A DNA stretch of 21,518 nt from JBAQMG01 sp049302575 (GTDB lineage Bacteria > Bacillota > Desulfitobacteriia > Desulfitobacteriales > Desulfitobacteriaceae): assembly GCA_049302575.1 (NCBI GenBank), contig JBAQMG010000035.1:1-21518 (forward strand), given 5' to 3'. Below the pieces are notes generated by a model. The model saw only the letters and a list, made by a program, of their open reading frames with translations, was not told where the DNA came from and searched no databases. Position 1 is the first letter of the stretch. Each line of letters begins with the position of its first letter. A program made the position numbers and the translations under genes. Positions 1 to 8,457 of this stretch are shown here, piece by piece.

Positions 1-573
1 TAACACTTTAGCATCCACAATGGTTCCGTCCGCCGTACCCATGCCAAATTTAATCTGCTTTTTATCAGGTCGCCGCGCTTTACTATGGCCAAAATCAATA
101 CTAATGACGCCCAGCTTTCCTTCCACCGTTTCATAGTTACCCCACATCACAAACGAGGTGGTATCATAATTGATCGACTTAATTTTTATCCCATAGGTTA
201 GTAAAGCATTGGTACAGATTTCAGAGAAGATGCTGCGACATCCGGCCTTATAGAAAGCATCCAGAAAATAGGCGAAACGGTCATCTTGGATTTGATTCAA
301 TTCCACGGGAACGTGAAAAATGCCCTCCAGATCCTTGGGGTGATAGTAATCATTTAATTGATACAAAGGTTTGTATCCTTCTTCCGCCATCGGGGCCATT
401 AAAATCATAGCTTCAACACCAGGAGGAATGTCCATGGGGCGTCCGGTTGCTTTTTGCATATGCTTATTGATAATTTGTGGTAAACCTATTTTTTCACACA
501 AACCCACAAAAAGTTGCAGACGACCATCAGTATAGGTCCGCACAGTATTCATATCAATCGTTTCTGGTTGCAT
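1..573 (-). CDS. IS1634-family transposase, N-terminal part (runs off left edge)
   Basis: Reading the minus strand from the ATG at 573 gives 191 open codons with no stop before the window edge. An AAGGAGAGA ribosome site lies a few bases upstream of the ATG. The protein begins MQPETIDMNTV and contains YDTTSFVMWGNYE at about residues 136-148, then IDFGHSKARRPDKKQIKFGM. This pattern is typical of the IS1634 branch of IS4-like DDE transposases, with an N-terminal DUF4277-like region. D137 in YDTTS is the likely first catalytic aspartate; the other DDE residues would lie outside the window. No frameshift is seen, so the copy may be intact. The family is recognised from memory of the motif, not from a search. 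Confidence 0.85.
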   Translation of the reverse strand, partial: MQPETIDMNTVRTYTDGRLQLFVGLCEKIGLPQIINKHMQKATGRPMDIPPGVEAMILMAPMAEEGYKPLYQLNDYYHPKDLEGIFHVPVELNQIQDDRFAYFLDAFYKAGCRSIFSEICTNALLTYGIKIKSINYDTTSFVMWGNYETVEGKLGVISIDFGHSKARRPDKKQIKFGMGTADGTIVDAKVL

Positions 574-821
574 GAGCGTCTCTCCTTGCTTTTGCAAACG
601 GTTTTAAGACTATCATACAATAAAGAGGCGAGTTTGACCAGCATTTTTATTTTATGGTATTGAATTAAATACTCAATTGGAAATTTCTGTTTTCAGGGGA
701 TATGAGATATATAATGTGTCATCGAGTCTTATTTTTTTTGGAACTGAAGCTGACTGCATCGGATACAACCGATCACACAGCTTAAATACAGCTTCTGGTC
801 GTATAGCTGGTCGTACATAGT
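574..821. other. Spacer between the IS element and the tRNA terminator
   Basis: No convincing gene is seen here. The outer end of the IS element should lie within the first hundred bases or so, but I cannot define its terminal inverted repeat without the other end. A short tandem repeat (CTGGTCGTA twice, at 795-803 and 807-815) is the only internal structure noticed. An open frame of about 84 codons on the minus strand runs through here into the tRNA; it is rejected because its first third is tRNA sequence. Confidence 0.4.
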
Positions 822-855
822 CAAAAAACAAGGACCTCCCAAAATAGGGAGGTCC
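822..855 (-). terminator. Rho-independent terminator of tRNA-Pro
   Basis: GGACCTCCC (832-840) and GGGAGGTCC (847-855) form a perfect 9-bp GC-rich stem with a 6-nt loop. Read on the minus strand it is followed by TTGTTTTTT (down to about 823). It lies 11 nt beyond the 3' end of the tRNA, so it should end that transcript. Confidence 0.9.
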
Positions 856-866
856 GCTTATATCAG

Positions 867-943
867 TGGTCGGGGCGACAGGATTCGAACCTGCGGCCTC
901 TTGGTCCCGAACCAAGCACGCTACCAAACTGCGCTACGCCCCG
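867..943 (-). tRNA. tRNA-Pro (anticodon CGG)
   Basis: The minus strand folds as a 77-nt tRNA. The acceptor stem is CGGGGCG/CGCCCCG, the anticodon arm is CTTGG-TTCGGGA-CCAAG with CGG at positions 34-36, and the T arm contains GGTTCGAATCC. The C1-G72 pair is characteristic of bacterial tRNA-Pro. The 3' CCA is encoded (869-867), preceded by the discriminator A. Its own promoter lies upstream and its terminator downstream, so it appears to be a single-gene transcription unit. Confidence 0.97.
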
Positions 944-962
944 AAAAGTTAGAACGTGTATT

Positions 963-991
963 ATAATAACAAACTGAGTAAACACTGTCAA
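963..991 (-). promoter_or_regulatory. Sigma-A promoter of tRNA-Pro
   Basis: On the minus strand TTGACA (991-986) is followed after exactly 17 nt by TATTAT (968-963). An alternative TATAAT lies 3 nt further on. Transcription would start near 956, about a dozen bases before the mature tRNA 5' end, as expected for a bacterial tRNA gene. Confidence 0.8.
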
Positions 992-1128
992 GAAGACAAA
1001 ACCAGTTAAATCGAGTCACAATCAGTTGTCAATAGGACTTCTATAGACTATCCCCTAATTGACTAATAATGTTAATAAAAAACTTAAAGAAGAAATTTTC
1101 GAAAATTAGTTTTGAGGTACAAATAGAC

Positions 1129-1383
1129 ATGGCTACAACTTCACAGTCCACAGTAGGGAACTTTTTAGAACTTTATTAAGAATTGTTGTAATCAGACTTC
1201 GAAGAAATAGTCAGCCTAAATCTTATTGCGGCGATGAGTGGAACTTTGCTTTCCGCTCAGAAGGCTAAAGATTTAGCTGGAAAACAAACTATTCAGATCT
1301 TTGAGTTTGGATCAACTGCGCTTGGATTAGGGTTATTAGCTTTCCATCCAGTATCAATCGACATATTTCCTAATAAGTTTTAG
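1129..1383 (+). pseudogene. Small gene (84 codons) interrupted by two in-frame TAA codons
   Basis: A GAGGT ribosome site precedes an ATG at 1129. The frame reads MATTSQSTVGNFLELY, then TAA (1177-1179), three codons, a second TAA (1189-1191), and continues open to TAG at 1381. After the stops the reading contains SDFEEIVSLNLIAAMSGTLL and a hydrophobic stretch ALGLGLLAFHPVSI, with a protein-like composition. Both TAA codons are one C-to-T change from CAA (Gln), which would restore ELYQELLQSDFEE. The simplest reading is a recently inactivated small protein gene. An internal ATG (codon 36) could still give about 48 residues, but I see no good ribosome site there. The family is not recognised. Confidence 0.5.
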
Positions 1384-1875
1384 CGTATATAAGTTTTTGC
1401 AATTCGGAGTTTAGATCGTGGAAGTCGTGGAATCATATAATCTAGCTGATATTTTCAACGCCTTGGCCGTCGTTAAGGATGAAGTGGAATTTTAAGGGTA
1501 ATCGGATAATGTATTTTAGTATACAAAAAACTTTTTTTTTAAACAACTTAATAGATAATTCAATATAGTGTAGAAAATTATTTTTTTACTTTTTTCTAGT
1601 TAGATAGATAGTACTATTTGAAGCAAGGCCGTAATTAAAGCATGTACTAAAAATTTCTTTCTATTTATTAAGTGGAATTACCTAGTTAATTTAAAATCTT
1701 AACCCATAAATTAATTAACTGATTATTAATAAACAAAATATATAATTGATTTATTTTTCACAAAGAAGGAGATTTTATTTAAGAGACGAACATTCAATCA
1801 AGATATAGTGCCGTTCACCCTCGAAAAAATACCATTTAACCTAAATAATAAATTTTCAGAAATTTATAAGATTAG
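1384..1875. other. AT-rich gap without a clear gene
   Basis: About 490 bases, very AT-rich from about 1500 on, with long A and T runs. A 25-codon frame from GTG 1418 to TAA 1493 (reading EVVESYNLADIFNALAVV) looks protein-like and may be a remnant connected with the broken gene just upstream, but it is too short to call. An AAGGAG motif near 1767 has no start codon at a suitable distance. No repeats, tRNA or riboswitch architecture was recognised. Confidence 0.4.
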
Positions 1876-1903
1876 TTGAAACATACAAAAATTATGGTAA
1901 AAT
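1876..1903 (+). promoter_or_regulatory. Probable sigma-A promoter of the cooC-acs operon
   Basis: TTGAAA (1876-1881) and TAAAAT (1898-1903) are separated by 16 nt. A transcript would start near 1910 and leave a leader of about 60 nt before the cooC ATG. It is the best promoter match upstream of the operon; no clear operator palindrome accompanies it. Confidence 0.6.
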
Positions 1904-1969
1904 AGATTTGTTGTGATTTTAATTTTGTTCGAAGTAAAAATTCTAATACGTCAAAGGAGCGAAGTTGAA

Positions 1970-2734
1970 ATGAAAATCGCAATCTCTGGTAAGGGTGGCG
2001 TCGGCAAAACAACTTTTGCCGCGAATTTGGCGCGCTGGTTGGCGGAGAAAGGCGTTACAGTTTTGGCTGTAGACGCAGACCCAGATGCGAGTTTAGGAAC
2101 TATTTTAGGTGTTCCTGAAACTGAGCTGAATAATTTGAAAGCTATTGTCGATATGAAGGATCTTATTGAAGAACGCATGGGAGGAAGTGGGGCATATTAT
2201 CCCCTAAACCCAAAGGTTGACGATGTTCTCGATGATTACTCTATTTCAATCGGCAAGATTCGTCTTTTTCGAATGGGGAATATCAAAGGTGGCGGTACTT
2301 CGTGTTACTGCAAAGAAAACAGCTTTCTCCATGCTTTAGTTAATTCGCTAATCCTTGGCGAAGAGGACACCGTTATTTTAGATATGGGTGCTGGAATCGA
2401 ACAACTAACGAGAGGCACAGCCCAGGGGGTTGATGTTTTGGTGGTCGTTACTGAACCAAGTACAGTAAGTGTCCAAACTGTGGGAGTTATTCGAAAACTG
2501 TGTTTAGATCTTGGTATCCCAAGGGTTTTAGTTGTTGGGAACAAAGTGCGTAGCCCCAAAGAAGAAAATTTTCTTAGAGACCGCTTTTCCGCAGAAGAAC
2601 TCATCGGTATCATTCCTTATAGTGAGGAACTGTTGGAAATGTCCATCGACACTGGCAATGAGGAGTTGCCCAAAGGGTCTCTAGGGGTTCAATTAGATAA
2701 AATTTATCAAGCAATTGTCAGGGAAGGGAGATGA
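1970..2734 (+). CDS. cooC: CO dehydrogenase nickel-insertion accessory ATPase CooC
   Basis: This 254-aa MinD/ParA-type P-loop ATPase helps load nickel into the C-cluster of CO dehydrogenase. The Walker A motif GKGGVGKTT is at residues 7-15 with the signature lysine K8, and DADPDASLG is at 35-43. SCYCKEN carries the Cys112-x-Cys114 pair that binds metal at the CooC dimer interface in the characterised family. LDMGAGIE is the switch II-like segment. The start chosen is ATG 1970, preceded by AAAGGAG at 1954-1960. An upstream in-frame start at 1913 would add 19 residues in front of the conserved MKIAISGKGG and lies almost on the predicted transcription start. It is the first gene of the acs operon, 67 nt before its presumed client acsA. 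It could equally serve nickel insertion into AcsB. Confidence 0.95.
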   Translation: MKIAISGKGGVGKTTFAANLARWLAEKGVTVLAVDADPDASLGTILGVPETELNNLKAIVDMKDLIEERMGGSGAYYPLNPKVDDVLDDYSISIGKIRLFRMGNIKGGGTSCYCKENSFLHALVNSLILGEEDTVILDMGAGIEQLTRGTAQGVDVLVVVTEPSTVSVQTVGVIRKLCLDLGIPRVLVVGNKVRSPKEENFLRDRFSAEELIGIIPYSEELLEMSIDTGNEELPKGSLGVQLDKIYQAIVREGR

Positions 2735-2801
2735 CTTTGAGAGAGTTCGGTTGTGGGTTAGTGAGTGATTAGATTCATCTTTAGAAAGAGGAGGTTGTAA
2801 C

Positions 2802-4820
2802 ATGCCAAGATATCGGGATTTAACACACAATGCTCGGCCGTCCGCTGCACCACGTGTTTTCGAACCTAAGAATCCCATTAGAACCGTAGATCCTGCTGCC
2901 CTAGAAATGTTAAAGAAGGCTCATGAAAGCAAAATTGAAACTGTATTTGATCGAGTTGTAGCTCAACAACCACAATGCCAATTTGGTTATAAGGGTGTTT
3001 GTTGCCGGATTTGTATTGCCGGTCCTTGTCGGGTAAAAGCGGATGATGGTCCTGCCAGCAAGGGTATTTGCGGTGCTACTGCCTATACCATTGTTGCCAG
3101 AAACTTAGTTCGTTATATCGCAGGTGGAACTGCTTCACACTCTGAACATTCACGTCACGTACTTCATACAGCTTATGAAATGGTTGAAGGTAAAGCTCCG
3201 AACTATATGATAAAATCCCCGGAAAAACTTCAGAAATTAGCCCAAAAACTTGGCATTGTAACGCTCGACCGTAGCGATATGGATATTCTCAAAGATGTAG
3301 TTGAACTAGGTTATGATGATTATGGACGCCATCAAGACCGTCCCTTAGCCTTCCTAGACAGTTTCATTACTGAAGGACGTAGGAAGAAATTTAATCTTAC
3401 AAACATCATGCCCAAGGCCATTGACGGTACTGTAACTGAACTTTTAGCTCAAACCGCTATGGGTGTCGATAGTGACCCTGTTAATATTATCTTTGGTGGT
3501 CTTAAAACAGCACTTGCTGACCTCGCAGGTGAATATATTGGAACCAATCTTAGTGACGTTCTTTTTGGTGTACCTCAACCGATCATATCTGAGGCAAACC
3601 TAGGGGTTATTAACCCGAAAATGGTCAACATTGCTGTTCACGGTCATAACCCCGTACTCAGCGAGATGGTTGTTGCTGCAGCCCGTAAGATGACTGATGA
3701 CGCTAAAAAGGTCGGTGCTGAAGGGGTTAACATTGTTGGTATTTGTTGCACAGGTAACGAACTCTTGATGCGGGAAGGTGTCTATCTGGCTACTTCTTCA
3801 GCCTCACAGGAAATGGCGATCATGACTGGCGCATTAGATGCCATGGTTGTGGATATTCAATGTATTTATCCTGCAGTACAACAAGTTGCTGAATGTTTCC
3901 ATACTAAGGTTATTACCACAGAAAGTATCATGAAGATTCCTAATGCCCAACATTTGGCTTTTAATGCTGAAACAGCTATGGAAGATGCTAGAAAACTCAT
4001 TGGGATTGCCATTGAAGCTTACAAAAAACGGGATCCTAAGAAGATTTCTATTCCTAGCGAACGTCATAAATTAGTTGCCGGATTTAGTATTGAAGCTTTG
4101 ACTGAAATCTTTGCCAAGATTAACCCGGAAAATCCCATCTCAGTTTTGACAAATGCCATACTAAGCGGTCAAATCAAAGGCGTTGCTCAAATGGCTGGCT
4201 GTAACAACTTAAAACGTCTTCAAGATGAATCTCATGTTGCCGTTCTTAAAGAATTGGTTAAGAATGATGTTTTCGTTATTGCTACTGGTTGTTCTGCTGG
4301 TGCCTATGCGAAGTTAGGCTTAATGACAGCTGAAGCAGCTGACCTCTATGCCGGTGAAGGCTTAAAGAGTTTCCTTAAAACCTTAGAAGCTGCTAATCCA
4401 CAGTTAACCGCCGGTTTACCGCTTGTCTTCCACGTTGGAGCTTGCGTTGACAACAGCCGGGGTATGGATCTGCTTGTTGCCATGGCTAATGAACTAGGAG
4501 TCGACACTCCGAAAGTTCCTTTCGTAGCATCTGCTCCTGAAGCAATGCACGAAAAGGCAATCGCTATTGGTGCGTATGCAGTTAGCATGGGTGTGCCAAC
4601 TCACGTTGGGAGCATGCCGCCGCTTGAAGGTAGTGATTTGGTTTATGGTATAGTTACGCAAATTGCCCATGATGTTTACGGTGGAAATTTCATCTTTGAA
4701 ATGGATCCCTATGTCGGTGCACGAAAATTATTAGATGCTTTAGAATATCGCACTTGGAAGCTTGGTGTGCATAAACAAGCTGCCGAGAAGTTTAATACTT
4801 CACTCGCCCAAGGGTGGTAA
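2802..4820 (+). CDS. acsA: CO dehydrogenase catalytic (beta) subunit of the CODH/ACS complex
   Basis: At 672 aa this has the usual length of the acetogen CODH subunit (CooS family), which reduces CO2 to CO with ferredoxin electrons and channels CO to AcsB. Cys59 and Cys67 match the subunit-bridging D-cluster ligands, and Cys68, Cys71, Cys76 and Cys90 the B-cluster ligands, the same numbers as in the Moorella enzyme. C-cluster elements follow: HGHNP, GICCTGNE, a CIYP segment, TGCSAGAYAKLG and HVGACVDNSRG. The C-terminal region has ASAPEAMHEKAIAIG and GVPTHVGSMPP. The start is ATG 2802 after an AGAGGAGGT site. It is soluble, with no signal peptide. The gene sits between cooC and acsB, so it is the acs-bound form and not a stand-alone energy-converting CODH; acsA is also called cooS. 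Confidence 0.97.
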   Translation: MPRYRDLTHNARPSAAPRVFEPKNPIRTVDPAALEMLKKAHESKIETVFDRVVAQQPQCQFGYKGVCCRICIAGPCRVKADDGPASKGICGATAYTIVARNLVRYIAGGTASHSEHSRHVLHTAYEMVEGKAPNYMIKSPEKLQKLAQKLGIVTLDRSDMDILKDVVELGYDDYGRHQDRPLAFLDSFITEGRRKKFNLTNIMPKAIDGTVTELLAQTAMGVDSDPVNIIFGGLKTALADLAGEYIGTNLSDVLFGVPQPIISEANLGVINPKMVNIAVHGHNPVLSEMVVAAARKMTDDAKKVGAEGVNIVGICCTGNELLMREGVYLATSSASQEMAIMTGALDAMVVDIQCIYPAVQQVAECFHTKVITTESIMKIPNAQHLAFNAETAMEDARKLIGIAIEAYKKRDPKKISIPSERHKLVAGFSIEALTEIFAKINPENPISVLTNAILSGQIKGVAQMAGCNNLKRLQDESHVAVLKELVKNDVFVIATGCSAGAYAKLGLMTAEAADLYAGEGLKSFLKTLEAANPQLTAGLPLVFHVGACVDNSRGMDLLVAMANELGVDTPKVPFVASAPEAMHEKAIAIGAYAVSMGVPTHVGSMPPLEGSDLVYGIVTQIAHDVYGGNFIFEMDPYVGARKLLDALEYRTWKLGVHKQAAEKFNTSLAQGW

Positions 4821-4838
4821 GGAAAGGAGGAACGGTTT

Positions 4839-7019
4839 ATGTCCATGGAACAAATTTATGAAGGCGCTATAACTGACCCTAGTAAACAAGGAACGAAGAT
4901 TTTTCGTAGGATTTATGACGGTACTATAATCGCTATGACCTATGCTGAAATTCTTTTAAACAAAGCGATCAAAACTTATGGACCAAAACAAGAAATCGGC
5001 TATCCGGACACAGCCTACCATCTTCCGGTTGTTACCTGCCTTTCCGGCGAAAAGGTAACCACTTTAGGTGAGCTTGTGCCAATTCTTAACCGGATGCGTA
5101 ATCAAGTGCGCTCAGAGCGTAACTTTGAAAATGCTCGACTTTGGGGTGAGTCTGTCCTATATGCAGCTGAAATCATCGAGGTTCTTCATTATCTAGAGGG
5201 TGATGAACCTAAGATTGACCCTTGGACAGGTTTCCTTGGTGATCCGATCGTCCGCAAACATGGCATTAAGATGGTGGATTGGACAATCCCAGGGGTTGCA
5301 GTTATCTTAGGTCGTGCTAAAGACTCCAAAGCAGCGAAGAAAATTGTCGATAATCTGATGGGTAAAGGCTTCATGCTTTTCCTCTGTGACGAAATTATTG
5401 AGCAATGCCTCGAAGAAAACGTCAAAATTGGTTTAGACTATATCGCTTTCCCGTTAGGTAACTTTACTCAAATTATTCATGCCGTCAATTATGCCTTCCG
5501 GGCTGGTTTAGCTTTCGGTGGTATTCCCGCCGGCAGACGCGAAGAACATCGCGATTATCAACGTCGCCGTATTCGGGCCTTTATACTCAGCCTTGGCGAA
5601 CTTGACGATGTCAAATTAGCTGCCAGTATGGGTGCAATCTTTATGGGCTTCCCGGTCGTAACTGACCAAGAGTTGGGAGAGGACATGACTATTCCGGATT
5701 GGTATATCTCCGAACCGGATTATGAGAAAATTGTTCCTTTGGCCATGGAAGTTCGCGGAATTAAACTCACGAATATTGAAATTCCTATCCCGGTTAATTT
5801 TGGTCCTGCCTTTGAAGGTGAATCAATTCGTAAAGGGGATACCTACGTTGAGTTCGGCGGCGGAAAGACAACCGGCTTCGAACTTGTCAAGATGGTAAGC
5901 GCTGACGAAGTTGAGGATGGTAAAGTAACAGTCGTTGGTCCCGAAATTGACAGTATCCTGGAAGGTACTCGTTTGCCACTTGGTATTTCAATTAAGATCT
6001 TCGGTCGCAAAATGCAAGAAGACTTTGAAGGAGTTCTGGAACGCCGAATTCACTACTTTGCCAACTATGGTGAAGGGGTCTGGCACGTAGCCCAGCGTGA
6101 TTTAATGTGGGTGCGGATTTCCAAAGATGCCCGTGCTAAAGGTTTCTTGATTAAACACATTGGCGAACTTCTCTTGGCTAAATTTAAGCAAGAGTTCCCA
6201 GCAATTGTTGATCGTGTTGAGGTTACCATCTATACAGATCAGGCTGAAGTGGATAAAAATTTAATTATTGCTCGTGAACGCTATCGTGCCAGAGATGATA
6301 GAATGAGAACTCTCACAGACGAGTCAGTCGAAGATTTCTATTCTTGTTTGCTTTGCCAATCCTTTGCTCCTAACCACGTTTGTATTGTTACTCCGGAACG
6401 GGTTGGTCTATGTGGTGCTGTAAGCTGGTTAGATGCTAAAGCCGCTTTTGAGATTACACCCACAGGACCCAATCAACCAATTCCTAAAGGACAAGCTATT
6501 GACGATCAGAAGGGTATGTGGCAAAGCTGTAATGAATACCTGCGCACTGCCTCTAATGGTTTTTTAGAGGAAGTTAATCTTTATACTCTAATGGACAGAC
6601 CAATGACTTCCTGTGGTTGTTTTGAAGCAATCATGGCTATTGTTCCAGAAGCTAATGGTTTAATGATTACAACTCGTGAACACAGCGGCATGACTCCCTG
6701 TGGAATGACGTTTTCTACCTTGGCTGGAACGTGTGGTGGTGGTCTACAAACTCCGGGCTTCATGGGTATCGGCCGTACCTACCTTGTCAGTAAGAAGTTT
6801 ATTCCTGCCGACGGTGGTCTTGCCCGCATTGTTTGGATGCCCAAAGAACTTAAAGAATTCTTGCGTGATGACTTTGTTCAACGCTCGATTGACGAAGGAC
6901 TTGGCGAAGATTTCATAGATAAGATTGCCGATGAGTCTGTTGGCACAACCGTAGAAGAGATTATTCCTTTCTTGGAAGAAAAAGGTCATCCTTGTTTCGG
7001 TTTAGAATCGCTAATGTAA
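4839..7019 (+). CDS. acsB: Acetyl-CoA synthase (CODH/ACS alpha subunit)
   Basis: This 726-aa enzyme condenses the methyl group from the corrinoid protein, CO from AcsA and coenzyme A into acetyl-CoA at its nickel A-cluster. The A-cluster ligands are visible: Cys503, Cys506, Cys515 and Cys525 (CLLCQSFAPNHVC ... GLCGAVSW) for the 4Fe-4S part, and Cys592-Gly-Cys594 (SCGCFEAI) for the distal nickel. All are three less than the Moorella numbering, consistent with its 729 aa. The N-terminal domain, absent from archaeal homologues, is present, so this is the bacterial form. ATG 4839 lies 8 nt after AAAGGAGG, which favours it over the second ATG at 4845. It begins 18 nt after acsA, so the two are almost certainly co-translated. 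A strong hairpin follows the stop. Confidence 0.97.
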   Translation: MSMEQIYEGAITDPSKQGTKIFRRIYDGTIIAMTYAEILLNKAIKTYGPKQEIGYPDTAYHLPVVTCLSGEKVTTLGELVPILNRMRNQVRSERNFENARLWGESVLYAAEIIEVLHYLEGDEPKIDPWTGFLGDPIVRKHGIKMVDWTIPGVAVILGRAKDSKAAKKIVDNLMGKGFMLFLCDEIIEQCLEENVKIGLDYIAFPLGNFTQIIHAVNYAFRAGLAFGGIPAGRREEHRDYQRRRIRAFILSLGELDDVKLAASMGAIFMGFPVVTDQELGEDMTIPDWYISEPDYEKIVPLAMEVRGIKLTNIEIPIPVNFGPAFEGESIRKGDTYVEFGGGKTTGFELVKMVSADEVEDGKVTVVGPEIDSILEGTRLPLGISIKIFGRKMQEDFEGVLERRIHYFANYGEGVWHVAQRDLMWVRISKDARAKGFLIKHIGELLLAKFKQEFPAIVDRVEVTIYTDQAEVDKNLIIARERYRARDDRMRTLTDESVEDFYSCLLCQSFAPNHVCIVTPERVGLCGAVSWLDAKAAFEITPTGPNQPIPKGQAIDDQKGMWQSCNEYLRTASNGFLEEVNLYTLMDRPMTSCGCFEAIMAIVPEANGLMITTREHSGMTPCGMTFSTLAGTCGGGLQTPGFMGIGRTYLVSKKFIPADGGLARIVWMPKELKEFLRDDFVQRSIDEGLGEDFIDKIADESVGTTVEEIIPFLEEKGHPCFGLESLM

Positions 7020-7031
7020 TTGCTTGTCTTT

Positions 7032-7064
7032 GACACCAAGAGTAATGGATTTACTCTTGGTGTC
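7032..7064 (+). other. Intercistronic hairpin between acsB and acsC
   Basis: GACACCAAGAGTAA (7032-7045) and its exact reverse complement (7051-7064) form a perfect 14-bp stem with a 5-nt loop. It is followed by TGATAAATAAAAAATG, with no T-run, so it is not a standard terminator. Placed 12 nt after the acsB stop, it could protect the acsA-acsB 3' end, mark a processing site, or lower expression of the downstream genes. The structure is seen; the role is inferred. Confidence 0.7.
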
Positions 7065-7105
7065 TGATAAATAAAAAATGATCCTATTGAGAAAGGGGTT
7101 ACAGT

Positions 7106-8428
7106 ATGGCCTTAACAGGTTTAGAAATCTATAAGCAACTCCCGAAAAAGAATTGCGGGGAATGTGGCACTCCAACTTGCCTTGCTTTTGCGATGGCATT
7201 AGCCTCAGGAAAAGGTGCGCTTGAAAGTTGCCCATATGTTACTGATGCTGCTCGTGATAATCTTGCTTCAGCTTCAGCACCTCCCATTAAAAAAATTACC
7301 TTTGGTAATTGTTCCGAAATTGGTGATGAGACAGTTCTATTCCGTCATGACAAAACTTTTTATCATCCTACAACGTTAATGATCCAAGTTTCCGATGCAC
7401 TTAGCGATGAAGCGATTGCTGCCAAATTAAAAGAAATCAACGACTTGGAATTTGATCGGGTTGGTTTGCACTATTCTCTTGATGGAGTTGCTGTCGTACA
7501 GGAGTCTGGTGATGCTCAACGTTTTGCTCAGGTTACTTCAGCAGTAGCGGCCGCAACCGAAAAATCTTTGTTGATTTTGAGTAATGATATTGAAGCTTTA
7601 AAGGCTGCCGTTCCTTCTGTAGCTGCACGCAAACCGCTCATTGGATCAGCTACAGCTGACAACTATGAAGCAGTTGTGAATTTTGCTAAAGAACAAGCTG
7701 TTCCTGTAATCCTCAAAGCTGATGGCTTAGATGCCCTCAATGATCTCGTCGAGAAAGCTCAGTCTTTGGGTTATAAGGAATTTGTCCTTGATGCTGGGTC
7801 AAGAAGTCCTAGCCAAACCTTAGCAAATCTTACACAATTCCGCCGCTTAGCTATTAAGAAAAAATTCCGTCCTTTTGGTTATCCGGTAGTGGCCTTTACT
7901 TCGAAAAATGAGCCTCTTGATGAGATTGTTGAGGCTTCAGTCTATGTTGCAAAATATGCTAGTGTTGTTGTGCTAAAAGCTAGTGCTAAGGCTCAACTCT
8001 TGCCTCTGATGGCCTTACGTCAAAACCTCTACACTGACCCACAAAAGCCGATTCAAGTTGAACCTATCCTTCATTCAGTTGGCGAGGTCAATGAAAATTC
8101 ACCACTTTATATCACCACCAACTTCTCCTTGACTTATTACAGCGTTGAAGGTGAAGTCGAAACCAGTAAAATCCCAAGTTACATTTTATCGATTGATACC
8201 GATGGAACTTCAGTACTGACAGCTTATGCCGCTGGAAAGTTTGAGCCTGAAAAAATTGCTGAAGCCATGGTTGCCTGCGGAATTGCTGATAAAGTAAGTC
8301 ATAAGAATGTAATCATTCCTGGTTACGTAGCAGTTATCTCAGGTAAACTTCAAGAAAAATCCGGTTGGAAAGTCATTGTTGGACCAAGAGAATCCAGTGG
8401 AATTGTCCCCTTCTCTAAATCACTTTAA
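7106..8428 (+). CDS. acsC: Corrinoid iron-sulfur protein large (gamma) subunit
   Basis: The 440-aa large CFeSP subunit carries a 4Fe-4S cluster and, with AcsD, the cobamide that shuttles methyl groups from AcsE to AcsB. The N-terminal cluster motif is CGECGTPTC, with Cys17, Cys20 and Cys25, completed by Cys42 in LESCPYVT. A TIM-barrel middle and a C-terminal corrinoid-binding part are expected from the family; GKFEPEKIAEAMVACGI and VIIPGYVAVISGKLQEKSGW fit the latter. The start is ATG 7106 after GAAAGGGG. The length agrees with the family (about 440-450 aa). It lies 86 nt downstream of acsB with a hairpin between, and 155 nt upstream of acsV with a possible attenuator between. Confidence 0.95.
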   Translation: MALTGLEIYKQLPKKNCGECGTPTCLAFAMALASGKGALESCPYVTDAARDNLASASAPPIKKITFGNCSEIGDETVLFRHDKTFYHPTTLMIQVSDALSDEAIAAKLKEINDLEFDRVGLHYSLDGVAVVQESGDAQRFAQVTSAVAAATEKSLLILSNDIEALKAAVPSVAARKPLIGSATADNYEAVVNFAKEQAVPVILKADGLDALNDLVEKAQSLGYKEFVLDAGSRSPSQTLANLTQFRRLAIKKKFRPFGYPVVAFTSKNEPLDEIVEASVYVAKYASVVVLKASAKAQLLPLMALRQNLYTDPQKPIQVEPILHSVGEVNENSPLYITTNFSLTYYSVEGEVETSKIPSYILSIDTDGTSVLTAYAAGKFEPEKIAEAMVACGIADKVSHKNVIIPGYVAVISGKLQEKSGWKVIVGPRESSGIVPFSKSL

Positions 8429-8457
8429 ATTAACGGAAAGATATTGCTAGATAAGGT

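Noticed and set aside
673..927. An 84-codon open frame on the minus strand with RDQEAAGSNPVAPT-like start
   Set aside because: Its first third is the anticodon and T arms of tRNA-Pro read as protein, a common false call; the remainder crosses the tRNA terminator.
1129..1383. TAA recoded as glutamine
   Set aside because: All other genes in the window use TAA as a normal stop (for example cooS/acsA, acsB and acsC end in TAA), so nonsense mutation or sequencing error is far more likely.
1384..1875. CRISPR array or phage attachment site in the AT-rich gap
   Set aside because: No regularly spaced repeats and no duplicate of the tRNA 3' end were seen; the T and A runs are simple low-complexity DNA.
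1913..1969. Upstream extension of cooC by 19 residues
   Set aside because: It lies almost on the predicted transcription start, lacks a ribosome site, and would precede the conserved MKIAISGKGG start of the family; AAAGGAG fits ATG 1970.
1876..1969. A cobalamin, SAM or other known riboswitch in the cooC leader
   Set aside because: The leader is only about 60 nt and AT-rich, with none of the conserved boxes or stem layouts I know.
1951..7235. Many 60-100 codon open frames antisense to cooC, acsA, acsB and acsC
   Set aside because: They are composition-driven shadows of strongly coding genes, without ribosome sites or recognisable motifs.
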